64,000 nucleotides of DNA from NCBI RefSeq assembly GCF_000717595.1, contig NZ_JNZO01000029.1:1-64000 (forward strand), written 5' to 3'. Numbering within the stretch: position 1 is the first letter of the stretch; each line of letters begins with the position of its first letter. Made by a program: the position numbers and the translations under genes. The stretch comes from Streptomyces flavochromogenes (lineage in GTDB: Bacteria > Actinomycetota > Actinomycetes > Streptomycetales > Streptomycetaceae). Positions 1 through 8,755 of this stretch are shown in pieces. The notes beneath the pieces are model-generated. The model saw only the letters and a program-made list of their open reading frames with translations. It was not told the origin of the DNA and made no database searches.

Positions 1-291
1 GTGCGGGGTGCCGCTGCGCGGAGCCTTCCCCCGCCCCGCCCCTTCCCGAAACCGGGGGCTCCGCCCCCCGATCCCGCGCCGGTGGTCCGGCCCGTCCGGC
101 TTTCGAGGGCCGGGGCCGGGGCCGGGGGCGGGGCCCCCGGTCCGGGAAGGGGCGGGGCGGTGGGCAGAGGCCCCGCGCAGCGCCCCCGACCGGCGGGCGG
201 CCGGGACCACCCCGGCGGTCGGGGCCGCCGCAGCGCCCCGGCGGCCGGTCGGCCCCCGGGGGCCGACCGGTGCGAGGGGCGCGGTGAGAAC
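1..291. other. GC-rich non-coding left edge
   Basis: I see no convincing gene here. Open frames across it lack a start with a ribosome binding site and have the composition of read-through frames in GC-rich DNA. It contains several C/G-run palindromes, including the strong one at 245-270 that probably ends the leftward purine nucleoside phosphorylase transcript. Confidence 0.5.
245..270 (-). terminator. Palindrome, probable terminator of the phosphorylase gene
   Basis: CCGGTCGGCCCCC is followed directly by its exact complement GGGGGCCGACCGG, a perfect 26-base palindrome 22 bases past the stop codon of the leftward gene. There is no U-tract, as is common for Streptomyces terminators. Confidence 0.6.
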
Positions 292-1095
292 TCAGATCCG
301 GTCGAGGACCCGCGTCAGCAGCTCGCCCATCCGCGCCGCCGAATCCCGTCCCGCCTGCAGCACTTCCTCGTGGTTCAGCGGCTCGCCCGAGAGCCCCGCC
401 GCCAGGTTGGTGACCAGCGAGATGCCGAGGACCTCCGCACCCGCCTCGCGCGCGGCGATGGCCTCGAGGACGGTGGACATGCCGACCAGGTCGCCGCCGA
501 GCACGCGGACCATGTTGATCTCGGCCGGGGTCTCGTAGTGCGGGCCGGGGAACTGCACGTAGACGCCCTCTTCGAGGGTCTCGTCGACCTCCTTGCACAG
601 CGCGCGCAGGCGCGGCGAGTACAGGTCGGTGAGGTCGACGAAGTTCGCGCCGACGATCGGGGAGGCGGCCGTCAGGTTGAGGTGATCGCTGATGAGGACC
701 GGCTGGCCGGGGCGCATGCCCTCGCGCAGGCCGCCGCAGCCGTTGGTCAGGATGACCGTCTTGCAGCCGGCGGCGACGGCGGTGCGGACGCCGTGGGCGA
801 CGGAGGCGACACCGCGGCCCTCGTAGAAGTGGGTGCGGCCGAGGAAGACGAGGGCGCGCTTCTCGCCGATCTTGTACGAGCGCACCTTTCCGCCGTGGCC
901 CTCGACGGCGGGGGGCGGGAAGCCGGGCAGGTCGGTCACCGGGAACTCGGCCTCGGGGGCACCGAGGGCGTCGACAGCGGGCGCCCAGCCCGAGCCCATG
1001 ACCAGGGCGACGTCGTGGTTCTCGACTCCGGTCAGCTCGCGAAGACGTGCGGCAGCGGCCTCGGCGGCCTCGTACGGGGTGGCAGTTGCGTTCAC
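292..1095 (-). CDS. Purine nucleoside phosphorylase
   Basis: This 267-residue protein is the trimeric (PNP/MTAP, PunA-like) type. It splits purine nucleosides with phosphate to the free base and (deoxy)ribose-1-phosphate in cytoplasmic purine salvage. The N-terminal phosphate-binding loop GSGW (in [15 protein letters not shown]), the GRTHFYEG segment, the NGCGGL stretch and the [18 protein letters not shown] base-binding region are all present in order. The length is normal for the family. ATG is the only sensible start. The gene stands alone, with about 210 bases of upstream DNA carrying a CTACGCGCGTAG palindrome that could be an operator. Confidence 0.93.
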   Translation of the reverse strand: MNATATPYEAAEAAAARLRELTGVENHDVALVMGSGWAPAVDALGAPEAEFPVTDLPGFPPPAVEGHGGKVRSYKIGEKRALVFLGRTHFYEGRGVASVAHGVRTAVAAGCKTVILTNGCGGLREGMRPGQPVLISDHLNLTAASPIVGANFVDLTDLYSPRLRALCKEVDETLEEGVYVQFPGPHYETPAEINMVRVLGGDLVGMSTVLEAIAAREAGAEVLGISLVTNLAAGLSGEPLNHEEVLQAGRDSAARMGELLTRVLDRI

Positions 1096-1176
1096 TGACT
1101 CTCTCGCCTCGGGGAGGGGGGTCCGAGGCTGGCCCCGGACGGATTTGATACGCGCAGAAGCGTATCCGGAGTTTGC

Positions 1177-1188
1177 CTACGCGCGTAG
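1177..1188. promoter_or_regulatory. CTACGCGCGTAG palindrome upstream of the phosphorylase
   Basis: This is a perfect 12-base palindrome about 80 bases before the phosphorylase start. A looser repeat, TACGC-N6-GCGTA, lies just beside it at 1149-1164. The spacing and symmetry suit a repressor site. The regulator is unknown, although the DeoR-family gene at 3626 is a nearby candidate. Confidence 0.4.
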
Positions 1189-1306
1189 ATGACGATGCCG
1201 ACGGACATGCGATCGTTGTCTTGTCGTTTCCGACGAATCGCACAAGGGAGGAGTCACCTTCGTCCCTCGGTGGTTCCCACACCCCCGGACCGGCTTCGCG
1301 CCGGCC

Positions 1307-1744
1307 TCAGCAGGGGCGCTTGCGCAACTCCATCACGTAGTCGTGCGGCGCGCCCGCCGACTCGGCCGCGTCGGCGACCTCGCCCAGGTACCGCGCCGAC
1401 GGCAGCCCGCCCTCGTACGCGTTGAGGACGTACACCCAGGCCGGCTCCTCGCCGTCCAGGGTGTGCACCCGGACCCGCATCCGGCGGTAGATGTCGAGCC
1501 CGACGCCCTCCCAGCGGTCCATGGATTCCTCGTCCATCGGCGCGATGTCGTACAGCGCCACGAAGACCTGGGAGCGCGGGGCCTCCACGATGGTGGCCAG
1601 CGCGCCGTCCCAGCCCATCTGCTCGCCGCCGAAGGTGAGCCGCCAGCCGTTGAGCCAGCCGGTGCCGCGCAGCGGGGAGTGCGGTGCGCGGCGGCTCATC
1701 AGCCGCGCGTCGAGGTTGCCGGCGAAAGCGGCGTAGAGCGACAT
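1307..1744 (-). CDS. Gamma-glutamylcyclotransferase-like (GGCT/AIG2 fold) protein
   Basis: This 145-residue cytoplasmic protein starts MSLYAAFAGNLD. The family hallmark Y-x-x-(Y/F)-(G/A)-S/N-N phosphate-loop appears here as YAAFAGNLD. The central WDGALATIVEAP and FVALYDIAPMDEESMDRWEG segments carry the acidic residues typical of the fold, and VYVLNAYEGGLPSARYL is the usual C-terminal strand. A much longer open frame runs upstream, but this ATG fits the family length and N-terminus. The true substrate (gamma-glutamyl peptide or other) cannot be told from sequence. It lies head to head with the LpdA-type gene. Confidence 0.85.
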   Translation of the reverse strand: MSLYAAFAGNLDARLMSRRAPHSPLRGTGWLNGWRLTFGGEQMGWDGALATIVEAPRSQVFVALYDIAPMDEESMDRWEGVGLDIYRRMRVRVHTLDGEEPAWVYVLNAYEGGLPSARYLGEVADAAESAGAPHDYVMELRKRPC

Positions 1745-1862
1745 GGGACCGAGGGTACGGGAGGGGGCGGGGTGTCCGGGGAACTCAGGGGCGGGGGCCG
1801 AGGGGGGGGCGGCCACGGGGCGCGCGCACCCCTTCGGAGGCCCCGGCGTGAGGCCGCGCCGG

Positions 1863-1922
1863 GCGTGCGGGAGAATGGGGTACGCACTTGAAGCGTGCGG
1901 GACAATGGCGTACGCACTGCAT
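1863..1922. repeat. Two tandem 30-base repeats before the LpdA gene
   Basis: A unit reading GCGTGCGGGA-(G/C)-AATGG-(G/C)-GTACGCACT begins at 1863 and again at 1893, an exact 30-base period. Twenty-four of the first 26 positions are identical. Within each unit GTGCG and CGCAC form a short inverted repeat. The block ends 50 bases before the GTG of the flavoprotein gene, so it is a candidate double operator or activator site. Confidence 0.55.
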
Positions 1923-1972
1923 CCCAGCGGGGGGACCCCCCGGCAGAACGAGAGCGCGAGGCGTAGATCCCA

Positions 1973-3412
1973 GTGACCCGGATCGTGATCATCGGCGGCG
2001 GACCCGGCGGATACGAGGCGGCCCTGGTGGGCGCCCAACTCGGCGCGGAGGTGACCGTCGTCGACTGCGACGGCCTCGGCGGCGCGTCCGTCCTGACCGA
2101 CTGCGTCCCCTCCAAGACCCTGATCGCCACCGCCGAGGTGATGACCACCTTCGACTCCTCGTACGAGGAGCTCGGCATCATCGTCGCGGACGACACCCCG
2201 CACGTGGAGCAGGCCGCCCGTGTCGTGGGCGTGGACCTCGGCAAGGTCAACCGACGGGTGAAGCGCCTCGCGCTCGCCCAGTCGCACGACATCACCGCCT
2301 CCGTCACCCGGGCCGGCGCCCGGGTGCTGCGCGGCCGGGGCCGGCTCTCCGGCCGGCAGGCGATGGACGGCTCGCGTCAGGTGATCGTCACGGCCGCCGA
2401 CGGCACCGAGGAGACGCTGACCGCGGACGCCGTGCTGATCGCGACCGGCGGCCACCCGCGCGAGGTGCCGGACGCCAAGCCGGACGGCGAGCGCATCCTG
2501 AACTGGACGCAGGTGTACGACCTCAAGGAGCTCCCGGAGGAGCTCATCGTGGTCGGTTCCGGTGTGACGGGTGCCGAGTTCGCCGGCGCCTATCAGGCCC
2601 TCGGCTCCCGGGTCACCCTGGTCTCCTCCCGCGACCGCGTGCTGCCCGGCGAGGACCCGGACGCCGCCGCCGTCCTGGAGGACGTGTTCCGTCGCCGCGG
2701 CATGAACGTCATGGCCCGCTCGCGCGCCGAGTCGGCCAAGCGGGTCGGCGACCGCGTCGAGGTCACCCTCGCGGACGGCCGGGTCATCTCCGGCACGCAC
2801 TGCCTGATGGCGGTCGGCGCGATCCCGAATTCGGCCGGAATGGGTCTGGAGGAGGCGGGGGTCAAACTGAAGGACTCCGGTCACATCTGGACCGACAAGG
2901 TCTCGCGTACGACCGCCCCCGGCGTGTACGCGGCGGGTGACGTGACCGGTGTCTTCGCGCTCGCCTCGGTGGCCGCGATGCAGGGCCGTATCGCGATGTA
3001 CCACTTCCTCGGCGACGCGGTGGCCCCGCTCAATCTGAAGACGGTCTCGTCGAACGTCTTCACCGACCCCGAGATCGCCACGGTCGGCTACACGCAGGCC
3101 GACGTGGACGCGGGCAAGATCGACGCAAAGGTCGTCAAGCTGCCGCTGCTGCGCAACCCGCGCGCGAAGATGCAGGGCATCCGGGACGGCTTCGTCAAGA
3201 TCTTCTGCCGCCCGGGCACCGGGATCGTGGTCGGCGGCTGTGTCGTCGCGCCGAAGGCGAGCGAACTGATCCATCCGATCTCGATCGCGGTCGACAACAA
3301 TCTGACGGTCGAACAGATCGCAAATGCTTTCACCGTGTACCCCTCCCTGTCGGGTTCGATCGCGGAAGTGGCACGGCAGTTGCACACCCGGAAGGCCGCG
3401 GGCGAGGTCTGA
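1973..3412 (+). CDS. lpdA: LpdA-type NAD(P)H-quinone/disulfide-family flavoprotein
   Basis: This 479-residue member of the pyridine nucleotide-disulfide oxidoreductase family has an FAD-binding GGGPGGYEA at residues 8-16, an NAD(P)-binding VVGSGVTGAEFA near 180, FAD contact APGVYAAGDVTG near 320, and a C-terminal dimerisation domain ending in ELIHPISIAV and the TVYPSLSGS segment. The disulfide motif is altered: GGASVLTDCVPSK keeps Cys44 but has Ser39 where dihydrolipoamide dehydrogenases have the first cysteine. The same loss is known in mycobacterial LpdA, which acts as a quinone reductase rather than a lipoamide dehydrogenase, so that role is preferred. GTG start at 1973. Confidence 0.88.
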   Translation: MTRIVIIGGGPGGYEAALVGAQLGAEVTVVDCDGLGGASVLTDCVPSKTLIATAEVMTTFDSSYEELGIIVADDTPHVEQAARVVGVDLGKVNRRVKRLALAQSHDITASVTRAGARVLRGRGRLSGRQAMDGSRQVIVTAADGTEETLTADAVLIATGGHPREVPDAKPDGERILNWTQVYDLKELPEELIVVGSGVTGAEFAGAYQALGSRVTLVSSRDRVLPGEDPDAAAVLEDVFRRRGMNVMARSRAESAKRVGDRVEVTLADGRVISGTHCLMAVGAIPNSAGMGLEEAGVKLKDSGHIWTDKVSRTTAPGVYAAGDVTGVFALASVAAMQGRIAMYHFLGDAVAPLNLKTVSSNVFTDPEIATVGYTQADVDAGKIDAKVVKLPLLRNPRAKMQGIRDGFVKIFCRPGTGIVVGGCVVAPKASELIHPISIAVDNNLTVEQIANAFTVYPSLSGSIAEVARQLHTRKAAGEV

Positions 3413-3625
3413 CATCCCTCCGGGCGGCCCTCCGGCGCACGGCTCCCGCCTGCGGGAACGGTTCGCCGACTCGGACAACCCCCGGCAAGGCGGGGCATAG
3501 CCCTGGCGCACCACGGATCAACGGCGGGGTCTCCCATATCACTTGGAGGCCCCGTCTGTGCGCATCTTCTGCAATTCGGCGCATACTGCTGAAAACTATC
3601 GGCCGGTCACGTTACTGTCAGTTTC

Positions 3626-4588
3626 GTGTTCGCTGCAGAACGTCGCCAGTTGATCCTCGAAATGGTGCGAGCCAATGGGGCCGTGTCGCTCCGCGAGCTC
3701 GCCCGCGTCGTCCAGACCTCTGAAGTGACCGTACGGAGAGACGTACGGGCACTCGAGGCAGAAGGACTCCTCGACCGCCGGCACGGCGGTGCGGTGTTGC
3801 CGGGCGGATTCACGCGAGAATCCGGCTTCCCGCAGAAATCCCATCTCGCGACCGCGGAGAAGACGGCCATCGCCGACGTCGCCGCGAGCCTCGTCGAAGA
3901 AGGCGAGGCCATCGTCGTCGGCGCCGGGACGACCACGCAGGAGCTGGCCCGCCGGCTCGCCCGCGTGCCCGGTCTGACCGTGGTCACCAACTCGCTCCTG
4001 GTCGCCCAGGCCCTCGCCCACGCCAACCGGGTCGAGGTCGTGATGACCGGCGGCACCCTGCGCGGCTCCAACTACGCCCTGGTGGGCAGCGGCGCCGAGC
4101 AGTCGCTCCAGGGGCTCCGGGTCTCCCGCGCCTTCCTCTCCGGGAGCGGACTGACCGCCGAGCGCGGCCTCTCCACGTCCAACATGCTCTCCGCGAGCGT
4201 GGACCGGGCGCTGGTCCAGGCGGCGGCCGAGGTCGTGGTCCTCGCCGACCACACCAAGCTCGGCTCCGACACCATGTTCCAGACGGTGCCCACGGACGTC
4301 ATCACCCGCCTGGTGACCGACGAACCGCCCGCCCACGACGACCGGGCCGCCACCGAGCTCCAGGCCCTCGCCGACCAGGGTGTGCAGATCGCCGTCGCCG
4401 GTACGGGCGCCGCGGGTGGCCCCCCGGGCGGTGACCAGGTCCCCCCGGGCGCCCGGCCCCGCCGTGACATGCCGCTGCCGGTGCAGCGCGGCCGGATGGC
4501 GGCGGGTCAGTTCCGGGGACCGGGCGGAGGGATGGCCGCCGAGACGCTGGAGCGCACGGCGCGGGTCGCGGACATGCGTCGCCGCTGA
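3626..4588 (+). CDS. DeoR/GlpR-family transcriptional regulator
   Basis: This 320-residue protein has an N-terminal winged helix (residues about 3-58; RQLILEMVRANGAVSLREL then SEVTVRRDVRALEAEGLLDR, HGGAV), followed by a DeoRC sensor domain (about 75-235) with the GAGTTTQELARRL phosphate loop and the DHTKLGSDT motif near its end. Such proteins usually repress sugar or nucleoside catabolic genes and respond to a phosphorylated sugar. The last 70 residues are a Gly/Pro/Arg-rich tail beyond the family core. GTG start. It converges with the TetR gene. Its target is not known; the nearby nucleoside phosphorylase is a possibility only. Confidence 0.88.
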   Translation: MFAAERRQLILEMVRANGAVSLRELARVVQTSEVTVRRDVRALEAEGLLDRRHGGAVLPGGFTRESGFPQKSHLATAEKTAIADVAASLVEEGEAIVVGAGTTTQELARRLARVPGLTVVTNSLLVAQALAHANRVEVVMTGGTLRGSNYALVGSGAEQSLQGLRVSRAFLSGSGLTAERGLSTSNMLSASVDRALVQAAAEVVVLADHTKLGSDTMFQTVPTDVITRLVTDEPPAHDDRAATELQALADQGVQIAVAGTGAAGGPPGGDQVPPGARPRRDMPLPVQRGRMAAGQFRGPGGGMAAETLERTARVADMRRR

Positions 4589-4660
4589 GTCGGGGGGCCC
4601 TCCCCCAGGGGTCCCGCGCTCCATCGCCGAACCGACCCTGCCCCGACGGCAGCTGCCCTC

Positions 4661-5206
4661 TCAGTCCTTGATGCCCCGAAGCGTCAGCGCGAGCAGGCGG
4701 TCAGCCAACTCCGCGTCCTCCGGGCACTGTTCCGCCGCCAGCGCGATCGCGTTCGTCAGCTGCATCAGATCGCCGATCGACACGTCGGCGCGCACCTGAC
4801 CCGCCTCCCTGGCGTGCCCGAGCAGCCGCTCACCCGCCGCGCGCAGCGGCTCGCTGCACTGGGCGAGCGCGGAACTCCGGTCGTACGAGGCGGACATCAG
4901 CGCGTGCGCGAGCCCCCGGTACTCGCCCGCGTGGGCGATCAGCGCCCGCAGCCACTCCACGAGCGCCCGGCACGGTTCCTCGGCCTCGGCCAGCTCTCCC
5001 GAGCGGTGCAGGAGTTCCGCGAGGGCCTCCTGGAAGACGGCGTTGAGCAGCTCGGCCCGGGTGGGGAAGTGGCGGTAGAGGGTGCCGATGCCCACGCCCG
5101 CGCGCCGCGCGATCTCTTCGAGGGGCGCGTCTGCGCCCTGTTCGGCGAAGGTGGCGCGGGCTTCGGTGAGCAGCCGCTCGTGGTTGCGTCGTGCGTCGGC
5201 TCGCAT
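4661..5206 (-). CDS. TetR-family transcriptional regulator
   Basis: The 181-residue protein starts MRADARRNHERLLTEA. The helix-turn-helix is EEIARRAGVGIGTLYRHFPTRAELLNAVF (residues about 30-58). The rest is an all-helical ligand-binding domain without recognisable specificity. The open frame extends upstream, but this ATG fits the family. A 17-base-pair hairpin terminator lies just upstream, so the gene is transcribed apart from the carboxylase alpha-chain gene that precedes it on the same strand. Confidence 0.87.
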   Translation of the reverse strand: MRADARRNHERLLTEARATFAEQGADAPLEEIARRAGVGIGTLYRHFPTRAELLNAVFQEALAELLHRSGELAEAEEPCRALVEWLRALIAHAGEYRGLAHALMSASYDRSSALAQCSEPLRAAGERLLGHAREAGQVRADVSIGDLMQLTNAIALAAEQCPEDAELADRLLALTLRGIKD

Positions 5207-5230
5207 GGCTGGTGGGTCCCCCTCCCCTCG

Positions 5231-5268
5231 ACGAAGGGCCCGCAGGCGGCTGCCTGCGGGCCCTTCGT
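5231..5268 (-). terminator. Hairpin terminator after the acyl-CoA carboxylase alpha gene
   Basis: ACGAAGGGCCCGCAGGC, four loop bases, then the exact complement form a 17-base-pair stem. It sits 40 bases past the alpha-chain stop and 25 bases before the TetR start. Confidence 0.8.
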
Positions 5269-5307
5269 ACCGTACTCGGTGACCGTGGCCGGTCCCGGTG
5301 CCGTCGG

Positions 5308-7062
5308 TCAGTCCTTGATGTCGCAGATCGCGGCGCCGGACGTGATCGACGCGCCGACCTCGGCGGTCAGGCCCTTGACGGTGCCGGAGCGGTGCGCGTT
5401 GAGCGGCTGCTCCATCTTCATGGCCTCCAGGACGACGATCAGATCGCCCTCCTTGACCTCCTGGCCCTCCTCGACCGCGATCTTCACGATCGTGCCCTGC
5501 ATCGGGGAGGCGAGGGTGTCGCCGGAGGCGGCCGGGCCGGACTTCTTGGCTGCGCGGCGCTTCGGCTTCGCACCGGCCGCGAGACCCGTGCGGGCCAGCG
5601 TCATGCCGAGCGAGGAGGGCAGCGAGACCTCGAGACGCTTGCCGCCGACCTCGACCACGATCGTCTCGCGGCCGGACTCGTCCTCGTCGGCGTCGGCGCC
5701 GGCGGGGGCGAACGGCTTGATCTCGTTGACGAACTCGGTCTCGATCCACCGGGTGTGGACCCGGAACGGGTCGGCGGTGAACGCCGGGTCGACCACGACG
5801 GCCTGGTGGAACGGGATGGCCGTGGCCATGCCCTCGACCTTGAACTCGGCGAGCGCACGCGCGGCGCGCTGCAGGGCCTGCTCGCGGGTGGCGCCGGTGA
5901 CGACCAGCTTGGCCAGGAGCGAGTCCCAGGCCGGGCCGATGACGCTGCCGGACTCCACGCCCGCGTCCAGGCGGACGCCGGGGCCGGTCGGCGGGGCGAA
6001 GAGGGTGACGGTGCCGGGGGCGGGCAGGAAGCCGCGGCCCGGGTCCTCGCCGTTGATACGGAACTCGAAGGAGTGACCCCGGATCTCCGGGTCGCCGTAA
6101 CCGAGCTCCTCGCCGTCGGCGATCCGGAACATCTCGCGGACGAGGTCGATGCCGGTGACCTCTTCGGTGACCGGGTGCTCGACCTGCAGACGGGTGTTGA
6201 CCTCCAGGAAGGAGATCGTGCCGTCGGTGCCGACGAGGAACTCGACCGTGCCGGCGCCGACGTAGCCGGCCTCCTTCAGGATCGCCTTCGACGCCGCGTA
6301 CAGCTCGGCGTTCTGCGCCTCGGTGAGGAACGGCGCAGGGGCCTCCTCGACGAGCTTCTGGTGCCGGCGCTGGAGCGAGCAGTCACGCGTGGAGACCACG
6401 ACCACGTTGCCGTGGGAGTCGGCCAGGCACTGCGTCTCCACGTGCCGCGGCCTGTCCAGGTAGCGCTCCACGAAGCACTCGCCCCGGCCGAACGCGGCGA
6501 CGGCCTCGCGCACCGCGGAGTCGTACAGCTCCGGGACCTCTTCCAGCGTCCGCGCGACCTTCAGACCGCGACCGCCACCACCGAAGGCGGCCTTGATCGC
6601 GATCGGCAGCCCGTGCTGCTCGGCGAACGCGACGACCTCGTCGGCGCCGGAGACCGGGTCGGGCGTACCGGCGACGAGCGGGGCACCGGCGCGCTGCGCG
6701 ATGTGACGCGCCGCCACCTTGTCGCCCAGGTCGCGGATCGCCTGCGGCGGCGGGCCGATCCACGTCAGGCCGGCGTCCAGGACGGCCTGCGCGAACTCCG
6801 CGTTCTCGGAGAGGAACCCGTAGCCGGGGTGGACCGCGTCCGCGCCCGAGTCCTTCGCGGCCTGCAACACCTTCGCCATGTCCAGATAACTGGTCGCCGG
6901 AGTGTCACCGCCCAGAGCGAACGCCTCGTCAGCCGCCCGGACATGCAGGGCATCCCGGTCCGGCTCGGCGTACACGGCCACGCTGCCGATACCCGCGTCC
7001 CGGCACGCCCGGGCCACACGGACAGCGATTTCGCCACGGTTGGCGATGAGCACCTTGCGCAC
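5308..7062 (-). CDS. accA2: Acyl-CoA carboxylase alpha chain (biotin carboxylase plus BCCP)
   Basis: The 584-residue alpha chain carboxylates its own biotin and passes CO2 to a beta subunit that makes malonyl-, methylmalonyl- or related CoA. Residues 1-450 are biotin carboxylase: [14 protein letters not shown] at the N-terminus, [10 protein letters not shown], the glycine-rich ATP loop GGGGRGLKV, and [16 protein letters not shown]. Residues about 510-584 are the biotin carrier with EAMKM, the biotinylated lysine being near residue 549. The GTG start at 7062 has a strong GGAGGG site upstream; a longer frame upstream is not used. The partner subunits pccB/pccE lie at 11-12.8 kb. Symbol by analogy with the S. 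coelicolor shared alpha chain. Confidence 0.93.
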   Translation of the reverse strand: MRKVLIANRGEIAVRVARACRDAGIGSVAVYAEPDRDALHVRAADEAFALGGDTPATSYLDMAKVLQAAKDSGADAVHPGYGFLSENAEFAQAVLDAGLTWIGPPPQAIRDLGDKVAARHIAQRAGAPLVAGTPDPVSGADEVVAFAEQHGLPIAIKAAFGGGGRGLKVARTLEEVPELYDSAVREAVAAFGRGECFVERYLDRPRHVETQCLADSHGNVVVVSTRDCSLQRRHQKLVEEAPAPFLTEAQNAELYAASKAILKEAGYVGAGTVEFLVGTDGTISFLEVNTRLQVEHPVTEEVTGIDLVREMFRIADGEELGYGDPEIRGHSFEFRINGEDPGRGFLPAPGTVTLFAPPTGPGVRLDAGVESGSVIGPAWDSLLAKLVVTGATREQALQRAARALAEFKVEGMATAIPFHQAVVVDPAFTADPFRVHTRWIETEFVNEIKPFAPAGADADEDESGRETIVVEVGGKRLEVSLPSSLGMTLARTGLAAGAKPKRRAAKKSGPAASGDTLASPMQGTIVKIAVEEGQEVKEGDLIVVLEAMKMEQPLNAHRSGTVKGLTAEVGASITSGAAICDIKD

Positions 7063-7435
7063 GATGGCTCCCTCCTTGAAACAAGCTGAGTTTAGGGACT
7101 GCCGACACGGCCTTTCGACCCGTCCCCAGTGGTGAGCTTGCCCACACGGAGCGTGACCCCGGGCCTGCTCGGGTCGTGAATTCCCTTGTCGCACCACGGT
7201 ACGCAGGGTTCCTTTACGGCACAGTAGCTCCGAGGTGTGGCGCAGGTCTCTGTTCGTGGGGCCAGTGGCCATTCGGGTTTCTTTGTCGAGTCCCTACGAA
7301 TGGCCCAACGATTCTTTGCCCTGCCGTCCGCCGTCGCCGGTCGTGCGCACACTCTTGTCCAGGGGTTTACCGGCCAGTAGCCTTCGCGCTGTCGATCGTA
7401 CTGTCGGTAACAGTCGTATCCAGGGGGTGGCCGAG
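7063..7435. other. Divergent intergenic region, carboxylase alpha / membrane protein
   Basis: This is 373 bases without a gene, noticeably less GC-rich than its surroundings. On the minus strand a TAAACT hexamer (7089-7094) lies about 27 bases before the alpha-chain GTG and is a candidate -10, but without a clear -35. On the plus strand an AGGGGG ribosome site lies at 7422-7427. No hairpin or repeat stands out. Confidence 0.4.
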
Positions 7436-7873
7436 GTGGCCCGCAGACCGATAGCTCTCGTGACGGCGGCGGTGCTGTTCCTCGAAGCGCCCGGGATCGT
7501 CGCGATCAACGCGGTGATGGCACGCTTCGTCAAGATCCAGACGATGTCCCTCGACGGCATGGACCCCGACGCGATGTACACCGGAACCTGGGCGCTCGGC
7601 ATCGCCTCCGGCGTCGCGCTCGCCCTGTGCGGCCTCGTCGCCCTCGTCGCCGGCATCCGTGACCGTCGGCCCGGACGCGCCGGCCGGGGCCTGCTCATCG
7701 GGTGCGCGGTCGTGCACGGCATCCTCGGCGCGGTCACCGTCGGCCTGATCGGGTGGGGCGCGTTCGCGTTCATGATGCTCGTGCTCGGCCTGATCGTGCT
7801 CACCCTCGTGGCGTACGGCAAGGGGTACGAGAAGGGCGCCGAGCCCCGCGAGGGAGCGCCGGCGCCCGCGTAG
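7436..7873 (+). CDS. Small integral membrane protein of unknown function
   Basis: The 145-residue protein has about four predicted membrane segments: roughly residues 6-25 (ALVTAAVLFLEAPGIVAI), 54-75 (ALGIASGVALALCGLVALVAG), 85-105 and 108-128 (GAFAFMMLVLGLIVLTLVAYG). A long extracytoplasmic or cytosolic loop lies between the first two. It ends in a charged tail. No catalytic or transport motif is visible. GTG at 7436 is preferred because AGGGGG lies 8 bases upstream; an in-frame GTG at 7427 is the alternative. It is divergent from the carboxylase alpha chain and convergent with maf. Confidence 0.7.
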   Translation: MARRPIALVTAAVLFLEAPGIVAINAVMARFVKIQTMSLDGMDPDAMYTGTWALGIASGVALALCGLVALVAGIRDRRPGRAGRGLLIGCAVVHGILGAVTVGLIGWGAFAFMMLVLGLIVLTLVAYGKGYEKGAEPREGAPAPA

Positions 7874-7890
7874 GGGCCGCGCGACGGCCC
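7874..7890. terminator. Short convergent hairpin
   Basis: GGGCCG-N5-CGGCCC lies exactly between the stops of the membrane protein gene and maf. The stem is short, so confidence is modest. Confidence 0.4.
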
Positions 7891-7891
7891 G

Positions 7892-8497
7892 TCAGGCCCA
7901 GAGGTCGGTGATCTGCACGCCCAGCTTCCCGAGCAGGGTGCGCAGCAGCGGCAGCGACAGGCCGATCACATTGCCCGGGTCGCCGTCGATGCCGTCGATG
8001 AACGGAGCCGAGCGCCCGTCCAGGGTGAACGCGCCCGCCACGTGCAGCGGCTCGCCGCTCGCCACGTACGCCGCGATCTCGGCGTCCGTCGGCTCGCCGA
8101 AGCGGACCACGGTGGAGGCGGTCGCCGACTCGTAGCGCTTGGCGGCCGTGTCGTACACGCAGTGGCCGGTCTGGAGGATGCCGACCCGGCCGCGCATCGC
8201 CTTCCAGCGCGCGGTGGCCTCCTCCGCGTCCGCCGGCTTGCCGAGGGCCTGCCCGTCGAGCTCCAGGACCGAGTCGCAGCCGATGACGAGTGCGCCGAAC
8301 ACGTCGGGGCGGGCGGCGACATGGGCGGCCTTCGCCTCCGCGAGGGCGAGCGCGAGCTCGGCCGGTGTCGGGGCGTGCGTCTTGTCCTCGTCGACGCCGC
8401 TCACGATCACCTCGGGGGCGAGCCCGGCCTGACGGAGCAGGTTGAGGCGGGCGGGGGAGGCGGAGGCGAGCACGACACGGCGCGGATCAGCAGTCAT
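7892..8497 (-). CDS. maf: Maf-family nucleoside triphosphate pyrophosphatase
   Basis: The 201-residue cytoplasmic Maf protein hydrolyses non-canonical or modified NTPs to NMP and pyrophosphate and is linked to septation control in other bacteria. The N-terminal [15 protein letters not shown] is the family phosphate-binding motif. [20 protein letters not shown] and the [14 protein letters not shown] segment follow in order. The length is typical. The gene is followed upstream, on the same strand, by the 42-codon membrane peptide gene, with 25 bases between them. Confidence 0.92.
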   Translation of the reverse strand: MTADPRRVVLASASPARLNLLRQAGLAPEVIVSGVDEDKTHAPTPAELALALAEAKAAHVAARPDVFGALVIGCDSVLELDGQALGKPADAEEATARWKAMRGRVGILQTGHCVYDTAAKRYESATASTVVRFGEPTDAEIAAYVASGEPLHVAGAFTLDGRSAPFIDGIDGDPGNVIGLSLPLLRTLLGKLGVQITDLWA

Positions 8498-8522
8498 GGG
8501 GGCAGCGTAGCCAGTCGTGGGC

Positions 8523-8651
8523 TCAGCGGGCGCTGACCACGAACATCGCCACCACCATCGCCAGGGCCAGCAGCACGCCCGCGCGACGGAGCTTCGCCTG
8601 CATGTCGCGCATGAACTTCGGCGCCTGATTCTTCGGGTCGGACCACAGCAT
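8523..8651 (-). CDS. MmpB-like small morphogenic membrane protein (42 residues)
   Basis: A 42-codon gene reads [16 protein letters not shown] at its N-terminus, has a basic stretch (AKLRRA), and ends with a single membrane helix ([18 protein letters not shown]). The soluble N-terminus, short amphipathic stretch and one C-terminal helix match the small membrane proteins called MmpA/MmpB in Streptomyces, linked there to morphogenesis. That identification is from memory. It lies 25 bases upstream of maf on the same strand and may be co-transcribed with it. It is too short for most gene finders. Confidence 0.7.
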   Translation of the reverse strand: MLWSDPKNQAPKFMRDMQAKLRRAGVLLALAMVVAMFVVSAR

Positions 8652-8678
8652 GCCTCCGATCCTGGGGGCGGGGCGGGC

Positions 8679-8710
8679 GGGGCGCCTGAGTACGGATACT
8701 CAGGCGCCCC
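8679..8710 (-). terminator. Hairpin terminator after the TetR gene
   Basis: GGGGCGCCTGAGTA, loop CGGA, then the exact complement form a perfect 14-base-pair stem. It lies between the end of the leftward TetR gene and the small membrane peptide gene. Confidence 0.75.
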
Positions 8711-8755
8711 GGTGCCGAGGGACTATTCGCGGACGAACGGGAGGTCGCCGGAGGG

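Noticed and set aside
1..1098. Long rightward open frame over the phosphorylase gene
   Set aside because: It is the antisense frame of a well-recognised enzyme, without a family match or ribosome site.
4814..7089. Long rightward frames antisense to TetR and the carboxylase alpha chain
   Set aside because: GC-rich shadow frames; the leftward genes have clear families and starts.
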